A stretch of DNA of 64,000 nucleotides from positions 40,264,225-40,328,224 of the forward strand of contig CM029666.1 of NCBI GenBank assembly GCA_017311315.1, in the 5' to 3' direction. Position numbers and translations under genes: made by a program. The stretch's first letter is position 1; each line of letters opens with the position of its first letter. The stretch is from Dendrocalamus latiflorus. Its lineage: Eukaryota > Streptophyta > Magnoliopsida > Poales > Poaceae. The notes under the pieces were generated by a model, which was not told the origin of the DNA, did not search any database, and saw nothing but the letters and a program-made list of their open reading frames with translations. Below, piece by piece: positions 20,452 to 34,250 of the stretch.

Positions 20452-23400
20452 TTATACAGCAGGAACACTGGATGGAGGTGGCGGCGATGCCTCGGTTGAA
20501 GGCGACTTGTCCGCTGACTCTGGTGCCTCGGTAGATGGTGCAGCATTTGCAACTTCACCGGCAGCAACGGCAGGTGCATCAGTGCCACTGGAATCAGCAG
20601 CTGGAGCCGGAGTGGCAGTAGCAGCATCAGGACTGCTCGCTGGATCTGTAGCCGGAGCTGCTGTAGCTGTCGCATTATCAGGCGCTGCTATGGCTTCTGC
20701 ACTGCTGGGAGCTGCTGTAGCCTCCGCATTGTCGGGAGCTGCTGTAGCCTCTGATGGCTTTGCCTCATCGGTGCTCTGTGCTGGAGCAGGAGCACCTTGA
20801 GCCATAGGAGCCCCTTGAGCCCCAGGAGTTCCTTGAACGATGGGACTGCCTTGAACCATTGGGGTGCCTTGAGCCATGGGAGCACCTATAGCTGCGTTTG
20901 GGGTTTGTGCCGCATTAGGTAGGCCAGGTTTTGCACCAGGCTTTTTAATAACGATGGGAGGTGCAGACAGAGGAGGCATGCCAGGAGGAAGGATTTCAAT
21001 GGGTGGCTTTTTCTCGGTTTCTCCCAAACTGGTGAGTTTTGGATCCTCAAGAGAAGCCAAGAATGCTGCAGCAGCATCAGTTTTTACGGTTGGTGTGTGA
21101 TCCAGCTCCTTTTGTAGCATCTTGTTCCACGTTATGACTAAGTTCCTTAATGATGGACGACCATGGGCCTGGAGAGTGGAAGATCCTTGTAAGCATTTGA
21201 CAATCATACTCATTGTCGATCATTCAGCCAAATAATAAAAAACTGATGTCTTCTTTAGGAAAACAGCAATCGAGCAGAGCTTCATTATACAAATCATAAT
21301 GGTTGGCTTATCTCATGAATTAGGATTGGATTGGGCAATACATGAAAGAATTAAATTCAATATAGAACTTACTTGAGCATGTAAAACAGCCTCAGCCAGC
21401 ATTCCTGTGTCCTGCCATGCTTTTTCCATAAGGGCATTATCTCCCAGGACTGCAGCTGCAAACGCTGCTTCACGCCCATGGCCAGCTGCGATCAAATTGG
21501 TTACCAAACCCTGGGAAAGTGCATCAGTATTAGTGATTGTTCCTAAGAAACTTCTAGGCTAGCAATTCATGAATCAACATGTGCACAAGCATGTACTAAC
21601 CATAAAGCCTAAATAAGCCTAAGCTTGTGCTCGTATGCACATTTTGCTGATTGTACTACCATGCAGTAGGGATGTCCCTCTTCTCTAACAAGCCAGCAAA
21701 GCAATATTAACTATAAATCTCAGTGTTTTGGATGTCTGAAATAGCCCTAAATTGGACCTGGTTGATTTCCAGTTTTTACCGGTCTCAGTTTCTTGGACAT
21801 TTTTTTGCCTTTCGAATCCTAGTATTTAGATCATACTAAGCAATAATACATAAAGCAGCTTTTAGAAGTTGAAAAGAAAAGGCTGAAAAGAAGAGACCCA
21901 AAGCCAATATGAACGCCCTCTAAGATTAAGTCTCCCAATATTGACATTTAAATTAAAATGAATTATGCATGTCACAGTCTAATCATCAACAACAAAATAT
22001 AACACAACAGAAAAGGGAACGTAAGTTTTAGCATGCATGTACAATGTGTCATGCCATATTCCATAAAAATGCGCAGGAAAAGGTTAGCAATAATAGATAC
22101 TGTGGTCCATGGTGTAACTCTATAATCATGACACTTGTAGACGCCATTATGGATGGGAATCCAGGTTTTTTTATCACCAAACACCACTATAGACGAGAAC
22201 CCAAATTCTTAATGGTAAATTATTAGCATAAATTTTGGTTGAAGTAACATACCGATAGTCTAGTAAGCTCCCCATGGTTTGCAAGACGCAGTGCCAGGCC
22301 TCGTAGCATTTGACCGTGCAGAGCTCCTTTTACAGAAGCTGCAGCGGCTAATCTCTTTAGAACTTCACGGGCAATGTCTGCCTGCCCAGTGGCATCTGCA
22401 GCATCAATAAGGTCAAAAAACTCCTTGACAAATTTCACTATTCCCTGCACAGCGTCTGCAAGACTTTCTTGCTTAGCTTGCTTAGCTACCGCTAAATTAA
22501 GAATCTGTGTAACATCAGTAGCAGTAGTTTCATGTCCCACATCTCGGCTATTGCTCATTGTCAACAAACATGCAAGTGCTCTTTTCAAGTCATTGCTCTG
22601 CATAGCAAGATCAAACTCCAACCTGAGGAATATCAGCACAAATTTAAACTCCTGAAAAAATTCCATATCTATCTAACAATATGTATCGCTACCCTTACTT
22701 TAAAAACACAATTATACAGAAACACATGAATGTGATGTCATACTATAATGATATCTAACAACAGAATTAACTCAGACAGCAAAAACTCTAACCTCTTAGA
22801 TATTCCAGGTAAATGAAGTGCTTCAGTAGCATAGCCCATTCCTAGCATAAACTGAGCCAGGTCATCATGGTGCTCACGGCCAAGTCTAGTAGCCCTGCAT
22901 GATTGGTTTTAAAGTCATTATTCTTCCAGCTTCCTAAAGTCAACAAGATGCAATGCACTAAAGAATAAAGATATACCATTTCACGGCACTAACTGGATCT
23001 CCATATGCTGCAAGGCACCGACATCTTATACCGGGATGGCTGAGAGACAAGGCATGTGCACACATATACCTTCGAAGAATGTGGTAAGTGTGTCAAAATT
23101 ACATCCAAACAAGCATTTTAAATAAAATCACAACAAAAAGAAACAATATAATTTTATTTAAGTAAACTTTATTTCCACCAGCACTTTCTAGTGCATGAAG
23201 GAACTGCTCTTGCTCTCTTAAGAAAGAGATGAGATGGTTAAGTGGGTAGGTACTAGACATTACCTGTCAACAAGCCAGAGAACTCCATCTCTGACACCAA
23301 CCACGACAAGTGGTCCAATAGGTCGTTTCTGCTCAGGAGGGAAGCGGGTTACTGCAACAGATACCCCTCCTCCAGCAACGGCGACTTCAGCATATCTTCT

Positions 23401-26400
23401 ATCATCCAATTCTTTCTGAAATACTGAATCCTCCCCATCTAACTTGGATTGCCTTGGCACTATAAACGGTGGTATAGATGGAGCATGCTGAAAGGAGGCT
23501 AAACGAACAACCTGAAAAAAATTACAAAGTAGAGGATGTAAAGAACAATACCTTAACTTGTCCTAAATGAGATAAACATCATGCACAACATTCAATATAT
23601 TACTCAATCGACAATTTCCAAAAAAACAAATGGCTAAATATAAAAATAAAATAATCAGGCTGATTGACATTGCAGCCCATTAATCATTAATGAAGAATGC
23701 ATACATGTATTCTGAAGGAAAAGCCAGGCTACACCTGTGATGGGCATGCTTGGATAAGGGCCCTTAGGCATAGAGGAGGTGACCCTGGACCCCTGCAGCG
23801 CATCGACGCCATTGATGGCAGCCGCACCACAGGGGCAGGAGGAAGAAGATAGACTAGAGACTCTGTGTTTATTTCTTTGCTTGATCCTCATGGCAGAATG
23901 TGGCTCCCCTTATATAAAGGTTGAGCCCCTAACAACTCAATTTAATCCTTCCAAGTTCCAACTAATTAAGATAACATTCCGACCATATAATATCCTAACA
24001 TTCCAACTATATAATATCCTATCCTATCCTTGCCTAACTTAAGCGATAAGTTACCAAACAACCTAATAGATATATTCCTAAATAACCAATGGCTTCCTAA
24101 CCCTTGAGAGGTGGTTACTATTCACGTCTTACAGGTTCTGTTCATATTGGCTTCTACTTCTGACTTCTGCTTAGAAAAGCCAAAAACCAATACGAATACC
24201 CGACTTCTTGAAGCGGCTTCTCTACTCTCGCTTCGGGGATATGACAGGGGGCTATGAGTGCATCACACACACCACTCCTCTCGCTCTCATCACGTGCACG
24301 CATCTCTCGCTCACTTTTTGCACCGCTCGCCCCCTCCTTCTAAAAGCCGCTTCTTTCGGCCATTACTATTTATTCTCGGCCAAAAAACATAAGCCATAGC
24401 CAAAAAAACATGAGCAAAAGCCAATACGGATGCCCCCAATACCACGCTACAGCAACATGCGGGTGTTGTTCACGTGAACAGTCCCTCAGGCCTAGGAAGG
24501 TGCAGTTGCTCATCCCTTGGTCCATCACATGGGGCCCTGATGGGCTGCACATAACACCTGATCCTGATTTTCGAAAAATAGGCTTTGATTCACAGAAGAT
24601 TCAGAAATAAATTGTTGCTGTGCAGAACTATGATCATTTTCTTTTGTAAGGTCCCAATCAAAGTCCAGGACTCCAGAATACATATGCGTGACAGTAAAGG
24701 GGCTACCTTTTCAACTTCCATGCTAATCAAACAGTCTCCTTCAGATGTCACAATCTATGTTCATTAAACAAACCCAGAGAGAATACCTCAAAATATTAGC
24801 TACTATACACAAATAAGTACAAAGAGGACCTATACAGCTATAAAGAGAAGTTGCAAACACGGGGAGGTACATCTCAATTGTGCAGATTAAAAAATGTCAT
24901 ATTATTAACACCGACTTCCAATAGCATTTGATGAACACAGAAGAAATAATCTAATAAAGTAGAAAAGGAGTACTAAAAGCTTTCAGCATATAGAAAGTCG
25001 TACCTGCAACATCGGAGGTCTTAATGATATTTTTTCACTTGTGGTAACCTGGGGACCTTCAACTGTGATAAGAGCCAAATCTCCATGCTCTGCAACTGCC
25101 TGACTCTGAGCTTCTCTTGCTTTCATTTCTTCTTTCCTCTTTTTTGTCTCAATGTCAATGGTTGCGACTCCAGCATCAACAAAGACACACCTGGAAAATA
25201 TTGTTTACAAGTTCAAGCAACAGAAGGATGTTCCAATTGCTGTCGAAACTTCAACACTGTTTGCTGAACACAAATCTACCTAGACCAGAAAATCCACTTA
25301 ACTGTTTGCTGAACACAAATCTACCTAGACCAGAAAATCCACTTAACACGCAACTAAAATCCTATGAGTAAGAAAACATGTTCAGGAAATAAATAAATGC
25401 ATTCCGAAATCAATCAGGATTCATAAAGAAGTAGCTGTCGGCTCAATATGTTACCACTAATAACTATTAACTTTCTGTACCATCGAATGTATTTTAAAAT
25501 TTAATGTATAAAAAATGGATTTTGGAAAAGAAATCCTTACTATCAGTTGTTTATTGGATAATGTAACTTGACTTATACAGGGACTCATAAACTTCTTATG
25601 GCACCCTCCAATTTTTATTTACCATCTCACATCAGACAATTATAGCGTTATTGACAGACCCAGCCTTAATCTTCAAACAGACTCAACATAGGAATACATA
25701 ATAATGACAACATGGGGGCACCACCAAAAAAAAACAAACATTAGAACTGAGAAAAGTAACTGTACACAAGAGGTATAGCTTACTCGATGGTTGTTGGTGT
25801 AGCCACAAACAACTGTCTACGATGCCAAACAGCACCAGTAGCAAAGGGAATTGAAACATCTCCAAGATACCTAAATTGGGGCCGCAAGGAAGAAATTACA
25901 ATATACTGCTGATAAGCAAATGCACAATACTCAACAGTTTGGTCCCACACTGTCCACTCAGGTTGTGCAAGTAGGCCGCTTACAGGCTGATAGGTCTCCC
26001 AGCTGCAGCAATCAAATGTAGTTAAATTAGCCGTTTTAGGGTAACATGGATGCTAGCTGCAAATATCAATGGGTATAGGAAATAAAAACATTAGCTATGA
26101 ATCACATAAGTAATAATGGATAGTATGACCAAGGTTCCAAAAACCGGAACCGGAAAAAATCCCGGTCGGAGGCCGGTAACGGTAACCGGGCGGTTACCGG
26201 CCGGTTACCGGAAAACCCGGTAAAAAACCGCTCACAATTTAAAAATCAAAATTTGAATTTTGAGATATTTTGAAACCGGTAACCGGAAAAACCGGCCGGT
26301 AACCGGAAAAACCGGCCGGTAACCGGAAAACCGGAAAAAAACCGGCCAAAATTCGAAAAATCAAAAAATTCATACCGGCCGGTTTTTCGGTTACCGGTCT

Positions 26401-29400
26401 CCACCGGTAAAACCGGTAACCGGCGGTTACCGGCCGGTAACCGCCGGGATTTTGAACCATGAGTATGACAACTACAATGTGTCAGCAAGCAAATAAATTC
26501 TATGGATATTCAGGAAGCACGAAATATCTCCAAAGCAACAATCACATCTATACCTGTATAACTGGAAATTTTGAGGAGGCCCTTCTTTGGAGGAAAATGG
26601 ATCGTCTGAAGCAAAAGATAATCCGCTTCCGCCAAAGCCTGATAGGGGCATTGATTGAACAGTTGATATAGCTGTTGCCGTCACAGGACTGATTCTACGA
26701 GATGTCCGGTATGTAACACCAAGCAAAGCGCCACCATGCAAGCCAATCACCTGCAAGATCACAACCATAAATTTCTTGAAACATGAGCATGGCAAGAACA
26801 GCATGCTAAACTAAAGAAACAAGATCCTGTTGCTAAATGGCCAGAAAATTGAGGTTCTTTTTCACTGGTCAACCAAGGATATGTGCTCGAAGGTGAAAGC
26901 AAGAACACCTAAATTGTTATTGAACACCACCTTATGTTTCAACAATATTGATATGCAACACAGCTACAGCACAATATGAGAACACAGCCAGTGCATTTTC
27001 CAAGTGATGCCAACACGACAATGTGCATTCATGTAAAAATATAATAAAATTCCATACAGTTTCAACAAATATTCAATATGTTATCTTACTATTCACCAAA
27101 AGAAACTTCAGTACAATAAAGCTAGCATAATAAAAAAAACAAATAACTGATAATCAGAAATGAATTGCACAATGTAATTTGGAAGATAGAGATCATTAAC
27201 ACTAACTGGAAATTAAAGCTCAGTGATGCCCAAAAAATGACAGCATCATGTCCAAAAAATGTGGCCAAGCCTGTCTGCGAATAATGTCTGAAATGTAACT
27301 GAACTTCTTATGCTGGAAATTTTCCAACACAGCTCCAACATGTCTAAGAAGCTGTGCCAGTGCCCAGCATGTGTCAGACACCATATGTTCGTTTTCTAGA
27401 AGTGGTGGTGCATTGGTGCTTCGTATTCCCACCAAGCAACAAACCATAAAACTAATCAGAAATGTAGTTACTGCCTTTCTACAATCACATGGCATCGAAT
27501 TGGTGTATTAAAAGAAAAGAGTGGAAAGATTTTGAGTGAAGCAAAAAATAAAAACAAAAAAACTCAAGGTGATGATTACCAACCGGTTCACTACGGCCAT
27601 CAATGGATCTCTGCAAGACATGTGCGGTTCCATCATCTAATAAGATGCGCACTTGTACCGTGGCTGCAGAAGCAGCACTAGCTGCTGCAGCTGCTGCTTG
27701 AGCTGCGGCTGCAGCTGCTTCTTTGGCTTTTTTAGAAGAACCACCTTTCACGATAAGTGGCATCCTTGGAGGCAATGCACTCTCTACCAAAGCATATCTG
27801 TCACGACAGGTGTCCCAGGCAAACAGCTTCCCCGTACCTGAATCGGCAACTGACCAATCACTTGCTTTGTACACTGCAAAAGAAGGAATGTCTGGCCATA
27901 CAACTGCAACATACCTGCAAAGAAATCAAAACTTTGTTTTTCAGAAAATTCATTTGAAATCATCACACGCATGCACGCACACATGCACGCACACACATAT
28001 ATATAAGAAGCACTACAGTGGTAAGTGCAAATTAGATTTAGACATCCAAAAAACAGACTTGCAACTGATAGATTGCAAAGAAATAACTAACAGTGCATAG
28101 CAGCAAAACAACTACTATGTAATGCTAAACAACACACACACACAATGTATAATGCAACAATATCCAGAATGAAGATTAGTACCACTTCAGCTAGGGCCAA
28201 TGTATAGTGCAGCCATCATGAGATTCTTGAAATAAGACAAACCAAGTACAGGATTGTTTGTATCTTTGCAACGGTAGTCAAATGCCTGATAATAAATGGC
28301 AATATGGCATAAACAATCACTTACTTTCCAGAGCTGCTAACTGAAAAGATTGAATAGGAATCGTGGGGAGCAGGCGTGCTGATATGCTTCTTGCTTTGCT
28401 TTATTATCAGCTGTTCTATAGATTCATTCCTTGATCTTCCTGTTTCAGATGCGACACCAGAATTTCCAAGGGATGGATTTGCTGTGTTTGACAATTGGAA
28501 ATTCAGCAACTTCAGTTCTCTTTCAACAATGTAAACAGCAGAATGTTCCTTGCTTTCTGTTGGTGTTGGTAGAGGAGCAACAGCTGGAAGTGCTCTTGGA
28601 TCAAACTCGCTTAAAATAACACCAATGTTAGTTCCAGTAGCAACAAGATGTGGTTGCAAGGGGTGTGCCACCATGCAATAAACCTAGAATAGTCACAAAA
28701 TTCGGTCTATGGTTAGCATACTTGAGGTCTTGAGGAAATGCATTACAGTGGCTTTATCTTTATATGAAAACCAGCATTTTCTCAGCAAGAGGGAGTATTG
28801 GGAACTGAAGGGAGAAAAAGACATTAAAAACATTTGAGGATAAAGTTATCTTTCACAGATATGTGATAATTCTCTTTCGATTTTCAAAGGCAGAACGATG
28901 TGGTATATGTCTTTATAAACTGCATCATGCAGCAAGCAACTCCATAGATACATTTAAGTTTTTCAGTTACTAAGATCTTCTGCTCTTGCAATTGCTGGGA
29001 TGAGTCAGATGGGAAAACGAATTGACTTAACACTTAAATATTAATAGATAAACAATGTTACCAATTTGACCAGTGCTTGCTGAGTGATTACACGTTGCTG
29101 TGTCTAACCAGTGCTTGCTGAGTGATTACACTGTGGCTGTGTCTAAGCAATGGCAATGCTGCAAATGTACATCCAATAATCAACAGTCTATATGAAAGGT
29201 ACTGGCCTACAGGGTACAGTTTACAGAAGCAGTCCAGTGATGAACTTCCAGCTTTATGTTAGGCACCAACTTTTGTGTTTTCCAAGTGGACAGTTCTTCT
29301 ATGCAGTAAATAAACTTCAATTTGCAGAATGTAGATCAAACTAAGATGTTAACTTGTATAGTAACATGCCGGTTACGTCCCGCTCATACCAACATGTATG

Positions 29401-32400
29401 CTTTCATCCACACTTCACTTAAGAGGGTTAACCTGGTCGGTATGGCTCATTTCCCAAGGCTATATGCAGCTACTAAACTAGCCATGTGAGACAAAATCCA
29501 CCACTATCAGCTTAAACTTGGGCTAATGGGCCGGGTGTTACATGTATATCCTAAAAGATCAAGTCTATTCTTTGGAAAATCTTTAGGTGTCTTGGAACAA
29601 ACACACTTTTGGAACAGTACATGTCAGTTTCCTTGGTTCTTCTTACTAGGAAATGGTATTTCAGATATATGCATGTGCCACGCAATATCAGTGGTGCAAT
29701 TTTTCTTTCAGGAGTGCAACACTCTCTCTTCAAGTATAGAAAACATTGGAAAAAATCATCATACTACGCAATACACATGACCTAGCCCTGCAGCACCACA
29801 GTTACTAAAGCACAGAGAAAATTGAATAAGAAAAATCCATATTCACACAATATAGTAGAATTGTCAGATAAGACATAATAGCTTGACCGCATATAATTCA
29901 AAATATCATTGTTGAAATGACAAAATAATCTTTTCTATCAAAGCAGACCAAGGAGCATACCCTCAACTTCTTATGCTGTGCAAGGGCTTGTGGAGGAACA
30001 AGTGAGGACAATTCACAGAGCGGTCTTGTTAAAGCAGAATAAGTCGGATTTTCTATGGCCCTGTAACAGTACAGAATGCAAAACAGTGCAGATAAACCAT
30101 TAATGTCATCACTACAGAATATCTATAATTTGATATTTCTTTCCAGCTACAGAAAAAACATACCAAATATGGGAGTCCTTGACACAGGTCAGAATATCAA
30201 GGTTTGGTGCACGAGGATGACACCACGATGCGACACTATGACAAGCAAGTTTAGGTACTGGTTTAATGCGTCTTATTTCCTGCATAGCAAATATGCTACT
30301 GTATAAACTCTTCCTAAAATAACCATCAATACAATTTCATGGAAGTACTGAATATGCATACCTTGAATGTAACGGTATCCCATATGGCTAAAGTTTTATC
30401 AGCCCCTATTGTAATGAGTTGTGGAGCACTTCCCATTACCCTTGAAAGTTCAACCGCAACCACACCTCCATCATGAGCCTTGAGAAAGGCACCCAAATAA
30501 AAGAAACTAGCATTAACCAACCCATGTGCTGAACTGCTAATTAATGTTACTTACACCATGTTATCTAAATATTCTGCCATTTTTGAAGCAGCAGAAACAA
30601 ATGAATGTGTGAAAAAATGCTACCTTCAAACTAATCTTAGGTACAAGCTCACGAGAGTCATGGATATGATCAGCGCTCCATAATATTAACAGACCATCAC
30701 TGCCACCAGAAACTAAATGTACCTGAAGTCACATGTACTTATTGATAAGGAAAAATATAACAACAATGAAATATCAGATAATAAGTTAATAACAACAATG
30801 AAATATCAGATAAGTACAACAGACAACAAAAACACATCCCATATGGATACAACAGGGAAAATCGTAGTTTGATCACCAAACACAAGCAACCAAAATCTAA
30901 CACAAACACAGTTATGTGATCATTTACCTCGCCAGCTGCAGACATGAATGTCATTAAGCAAGATATCGCTCCTTTATGTCCACCTGTATACCTTCGCACA
31001 AGCTGCAAGGGCCAAACTGCTAGCCTTAATAATTAATATGCAGTAATGAAGAAACAGAGAGGGGAGTAGCATATATTTAACCTTCCATGTCATCATTGAA
31101 AGAACTCTTATCACGCCATCAGATGCCCCAAACGCAACCAGAGGGGCATCACTAGAAGATGACCTGGACAGGAATTCCATACTGCAAAAGCACAAACATG
31201 ATCTAAGTCAACATCCAGCACTAGTCTAAAGTTTCAAATTACTTGCTGTGCAACAGATGTATGTTGCATTGTCTACAACATAAGCTACTTACACCATACA
31301 AACAAAAAAAGGGGGCAACTGGAGCAACTCGCTTGTTGTTCTCAATCTTGTGTTGGTGATAATTGATTCATTCTCTCACATATTACTGTGAAGTCAAAAT
31401 GTAGCAGGAAATGCAGTAGAAGCAGCACCAAGAAAAAGAGCAGAACCATAAGGTTCATGAACAAGTTTGAGATAGAAATGGCATAGACTATAAAACAGCA
31501 TAGATAAAATATCATGAAAGGTCATGGAGCGCAATGGAACCATTCATTCATAAATGCTACATTTCAGCCCAGTTCAAGTCCAGGTTGCAGTTGACAAAAT
31601 AATGCTCTAATTTCTGAAGCAATACCAAATGCAAATGTATATATGTTAATAGCTTAGGGCTTGTTCATATTGACTTCTGCTTAGAGAAACCAGAAGCCAA
31701 TATGAACACCTGGCTTCTCGACACGGCTTCCCCATTCCTCTCGCTCTTGTCTCATGCACGTATCTCCCCCTCACTTTCCCCACCGCTTGCCCCCTCCTTC
31801 TAAAATCCACTTTTTTTTAGCCACTACTATTCATTTTCAGCAAAACGCCATCAACCCAGCCAATACGAACAAGCCCTTAATACCACCAAAAAATACTGGC
31901 AATTAGGACTTAGGAGCAAGTATGCTGTTGCTATGTTAAACTAAGAACAATAGAACATGATGTCTGCCTCTAATGTTCACTATTCCCCAGCCAGGAAAGG
32001 TTTTAACACCTATCCCCCAATCAACTCTTAACAAAAAGGGAGGTTGTTGAACGGTTTTCAGCAAAAAATACAGAACCCCCCAAAACCCACAACCCTCCAG
32101 AAAAAAAAAACTTGAGAATGGGTTGCGTTAAGAGAACAATGTTATGGTCAACTATAATCAGTGTGCCTTAACATAAACCAGTGAAATCATCAGCTAATTT
32201 ACATAATCCTGGATCTCAATCGGAGAATACTGCTCATGATCATTCAGTGTCAATCCATTTCGGTCAATTCACAAGTAAATAAATGGTGTAAAGTGGACAC
32301 AGTATAGTCTTTAGGCCTTAAGCGATGTAGGAGAAGCATCGCACAAGTAGAATGGTTTTGCTTATTATGCTCCCTACATCACCTACCCAAAATGTTTGTT

Positions 32401-33911
32401 AAAGAAAATTAAATCTGTCATGCAGAATTCATATAGGCTCATTTAAAGTTTCTAAACACCATGAATAAATAAAAAGAAATGCATATAGCCATAAGCATGG
32501 GTATTCAGCAAAGTAACCATCATACCATAGAAGTGACTTGTTGTCAAACTCTTGCTTAGGAACATCGCGGCCTCGCATAGTCACCAAATCCAAAAATATC
32601 ACTTTGTTCTCACAGCAAATGACAACAAAGTGCCTTCCTCTTGTAGATGGTGCAGGTGCACTGAAAGCGGATGATTGCTGATTGACTGCAGTTGGAGCCT
32701 CAGCAGCAGCAGAGCAATTGCGCCAATGTTGCCAAAAGCGAACATCATCATCATAAAAGGAAACCTGCTTTACACTTGGAGATGAACAGTTTGCCCATAG
32801 GGAGTCAGGTAAAGATATCATGCAAATAGTCAAGGGAAAGAGACAAAACACTCAAATCAATACCTTCCCCCTCGGATGGCCTCAGTGGGCTTTCCTTTTG
32901 AATCTGCACAAATTTTTGCAAAGGTCAGTGTAAGCCAAAAGTACATATCTCGTATAGTATACTACTTTTGCGTGCCCATATTAAAAAGTAGAATGCAAAA
33001 ATGAAGCTAACAACTGAACGCCATACATAGGTAGGTTGAGAGGATTAGGAATGACGTGAAGCGAAAACAGAGTATTGTCGTGGAAACAACATTACAGATA
33101 ACTTCACCAGCGATTTAAATTTAGGCTGCATTTCAGATTGCAGAATGTTCCAAATAAGTAAGTTTTGCAAATTACTTTTGAAAAATACTAGAGGTGGTGG
33201 TGAGATCAGAGCAAGGATAAATTGAAGTAGTCTCAACCCCCTTCTCCATGATACAATATTTCTTCTTGAAATTGCTTGCTAAAGATGAATGCATGAGAAG
33301 AAAGCTGATTATTGAAATTTTAGTCTACTAAATATAATATTACATAATTGAAGGAAATTAAGCAAAGTAGTAACCTAGCTTTACACAGAGAGACATGATG
33401 ACTTCTGCCCAAATCCTGGCAGTCGGGGGGGGGGGGGGGGGGGGGGGGGGCACATTTCAACAATTTAAGCATCCATACATCACGACTCAACCATAACAAC
33501 CATATGGCATGCCCAACAACCATTCACAACCAGAATTACTGCACCACATACCAGTTTCTCCCTCGGCGAGCTTCTCAAGCTTCACGCCGACCAACCGCCG
33601 CTCGTCGACGCCACCCGCCTTTAGCTCATAGATCACCTAACCCCCCACACCAACAAATCCCAAAACCAAAGCACGCCGAGATCAATCCGATCGCAAACAG
33701 AGCTTGCTAAGCTGGTTCAAATGTGGCCGAAAACTCGAGGCGAGCCCAATCCGAGCGGGATCTCTCGCAGTGAGAATACCTGGCGGTGCTCCCAGTCCCA
33801 GACTGAGACGCGGTCGTTGGCGTCGGCTGTGACGAGCCAGGGGTGGGTGGGGTGCAGTTGGATCTTCACCAACTTGTCGCTCGTCGGCCGGAACGCCCTG
33901 AGGCGGAGCAT
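20452..33911 (-). CDS. TWD40-2: TWD40-2, WD40 subunit of the TPLATE endocytic complex
   Basis: Twenty-one exons: 33911-33780, 33636-33552, 32903-32864, 32774-32526, 31181-31082, 31002-30928, 30722-30624, 30478-30362, 30279-30164, 30060-29961, 28683-28325, 27914-27584, 26750-26554, 26002-25784, 25190-25004, 23511-23264, 23069-22977, 22894-22793, 22622-22253, 21510-21373, 21168-20452. All introns are GT-AG, phases agree, and the total is 1357 residues, close to Arabidopsis At5g24710. N-terminal WD40 repeats begin MLRLRAFRPTSDKLVKIQLH; further landmarks are GRHFVVICCENKVIFLDL, AHDGGVVAVELSR and ADKTLAIWDT. An Ala-rich coiled segment (SSKKAKEAAAAAAQAAAA) and an alpha-solenoid follow (MCAHALSLSHPGIRCRCLAA, LEFDLAMQSNDLKRAL). 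The tail is Pro/Ala/Gln-rich. In Arabidopsis the protein is part of the eight-subunit TPLATE complex, an adaptor for clathrin-mediated endocytosis at the plasma membrane. No break found; the gene looks functional. Confidence 0.95.
23706..24133 (-). repeat. Copia-like LTR remnant inside a TWD40-2 intron
   Basis: Between exons 15 and 16. On the minus strand it starts TGTAAGACGTGAATAG and ends TTCAGAATACA. In between are a TATATAAGG box, ATTAAATTGAGTTG and ATCAAGCAAAGAAATAAAC, the usual arrangement of a short copia LTR with its promoter. The 5-bp flanks do not match, so the boundaries are tentative. Confidence 0.4.
24134..24438. mobile_element. MITE-like element in a TWD40-2 intron
   Basis: GTTCTGTTCATATTGGCTTCTAC at the left and GCCAATACGGATGCCCCC at the right are roughly inverted. 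The interior (CTCTCGCTC, CGCTCGCCCCCTCCTTCTAAAA) matches the element at 31657-31876, so both belong to one family. Confidence 0.6.
26129..26460. repeat. Fold-back element rich in GGTTACCGG
   Basis: Lies in the intron between exons 13 and 14. It begins GGTTCCAAAAACCGG and ends CCGGGATTTTGAACC, an imperfect inverted pair. In between, GGTTACC or GGTAACC (itself a palindrome) occurs about ten times among GGCCGG units. Almost the whole stretch can fold on itself. No coding potential. Confidence 0.7.
31657..31876. mobile_element. Tourist-like MITE in a TWD40-2 intron
   Basis: 220 bp with perfect 10-bp ends GGGCTTGTTC/GAACAAGCCC and TTA on both sides, the 3-bp duplication expected of PIF/Harbinger-derived MITEs. 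It lies between exons 4 and 5, away from the splice sites. Confidence 0.8.
33425..33450. repeat. Run of 26 G
   Basis: An uninterrupted G homopolymer in the second intron of TWD40-2 (C run on the coding strand). The exact length is hard to sequence. Confidence 0.9.
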
Positions 33912-34250
33912 CTCGCCGCGACCGCCACGTGCGGCGGCGAGGTCGTCGCGGGCGAGGGGTGGGTGCGGGCGCGAGCCGCGAGGAGATCTGGGGGAGGAGC
34001 AGTGATGTGGGAGCTCGCAGGGGTTCGGTGGGAGGTCGGTGAGATCTGGAGGAAACATGGAACGATGGGAGAGAGAGTAGAAGAGTAAGGTGAGCTGTGC
34101 GAATGGGCTGGTATTGGGCCTTCTGGGCGGCCTGTTATACTATTGGCAAATTGGGCCTCCCGTGGAAAGTTTACCCGAGCTATTAATGGGCTTCATTCGG
34201 AACAAACTAGGTCTTCGGCCCCAATGGCGTCAGTGCTAGGCCCAAATGTC
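33912..34250 (-). promoter_or_regulatory. 5' UTR and promoter of TWD40-2
   Basis: A short leader is followed upstream by several TGGGCC/TGGGCT boxes (34104, 34115, 34152, 34187) and GGCCCA near 34238. These are site II-type elements common in promoters of constitutively expressed plant genes. No clear TATA box. Confidence 0.45.

Noticed and set aside
20300..20800. Plus-strand Ala/Gly-rich frame of 166 codons
   Set aside because: Antisense to the repetitive last exon of TWD40-2.
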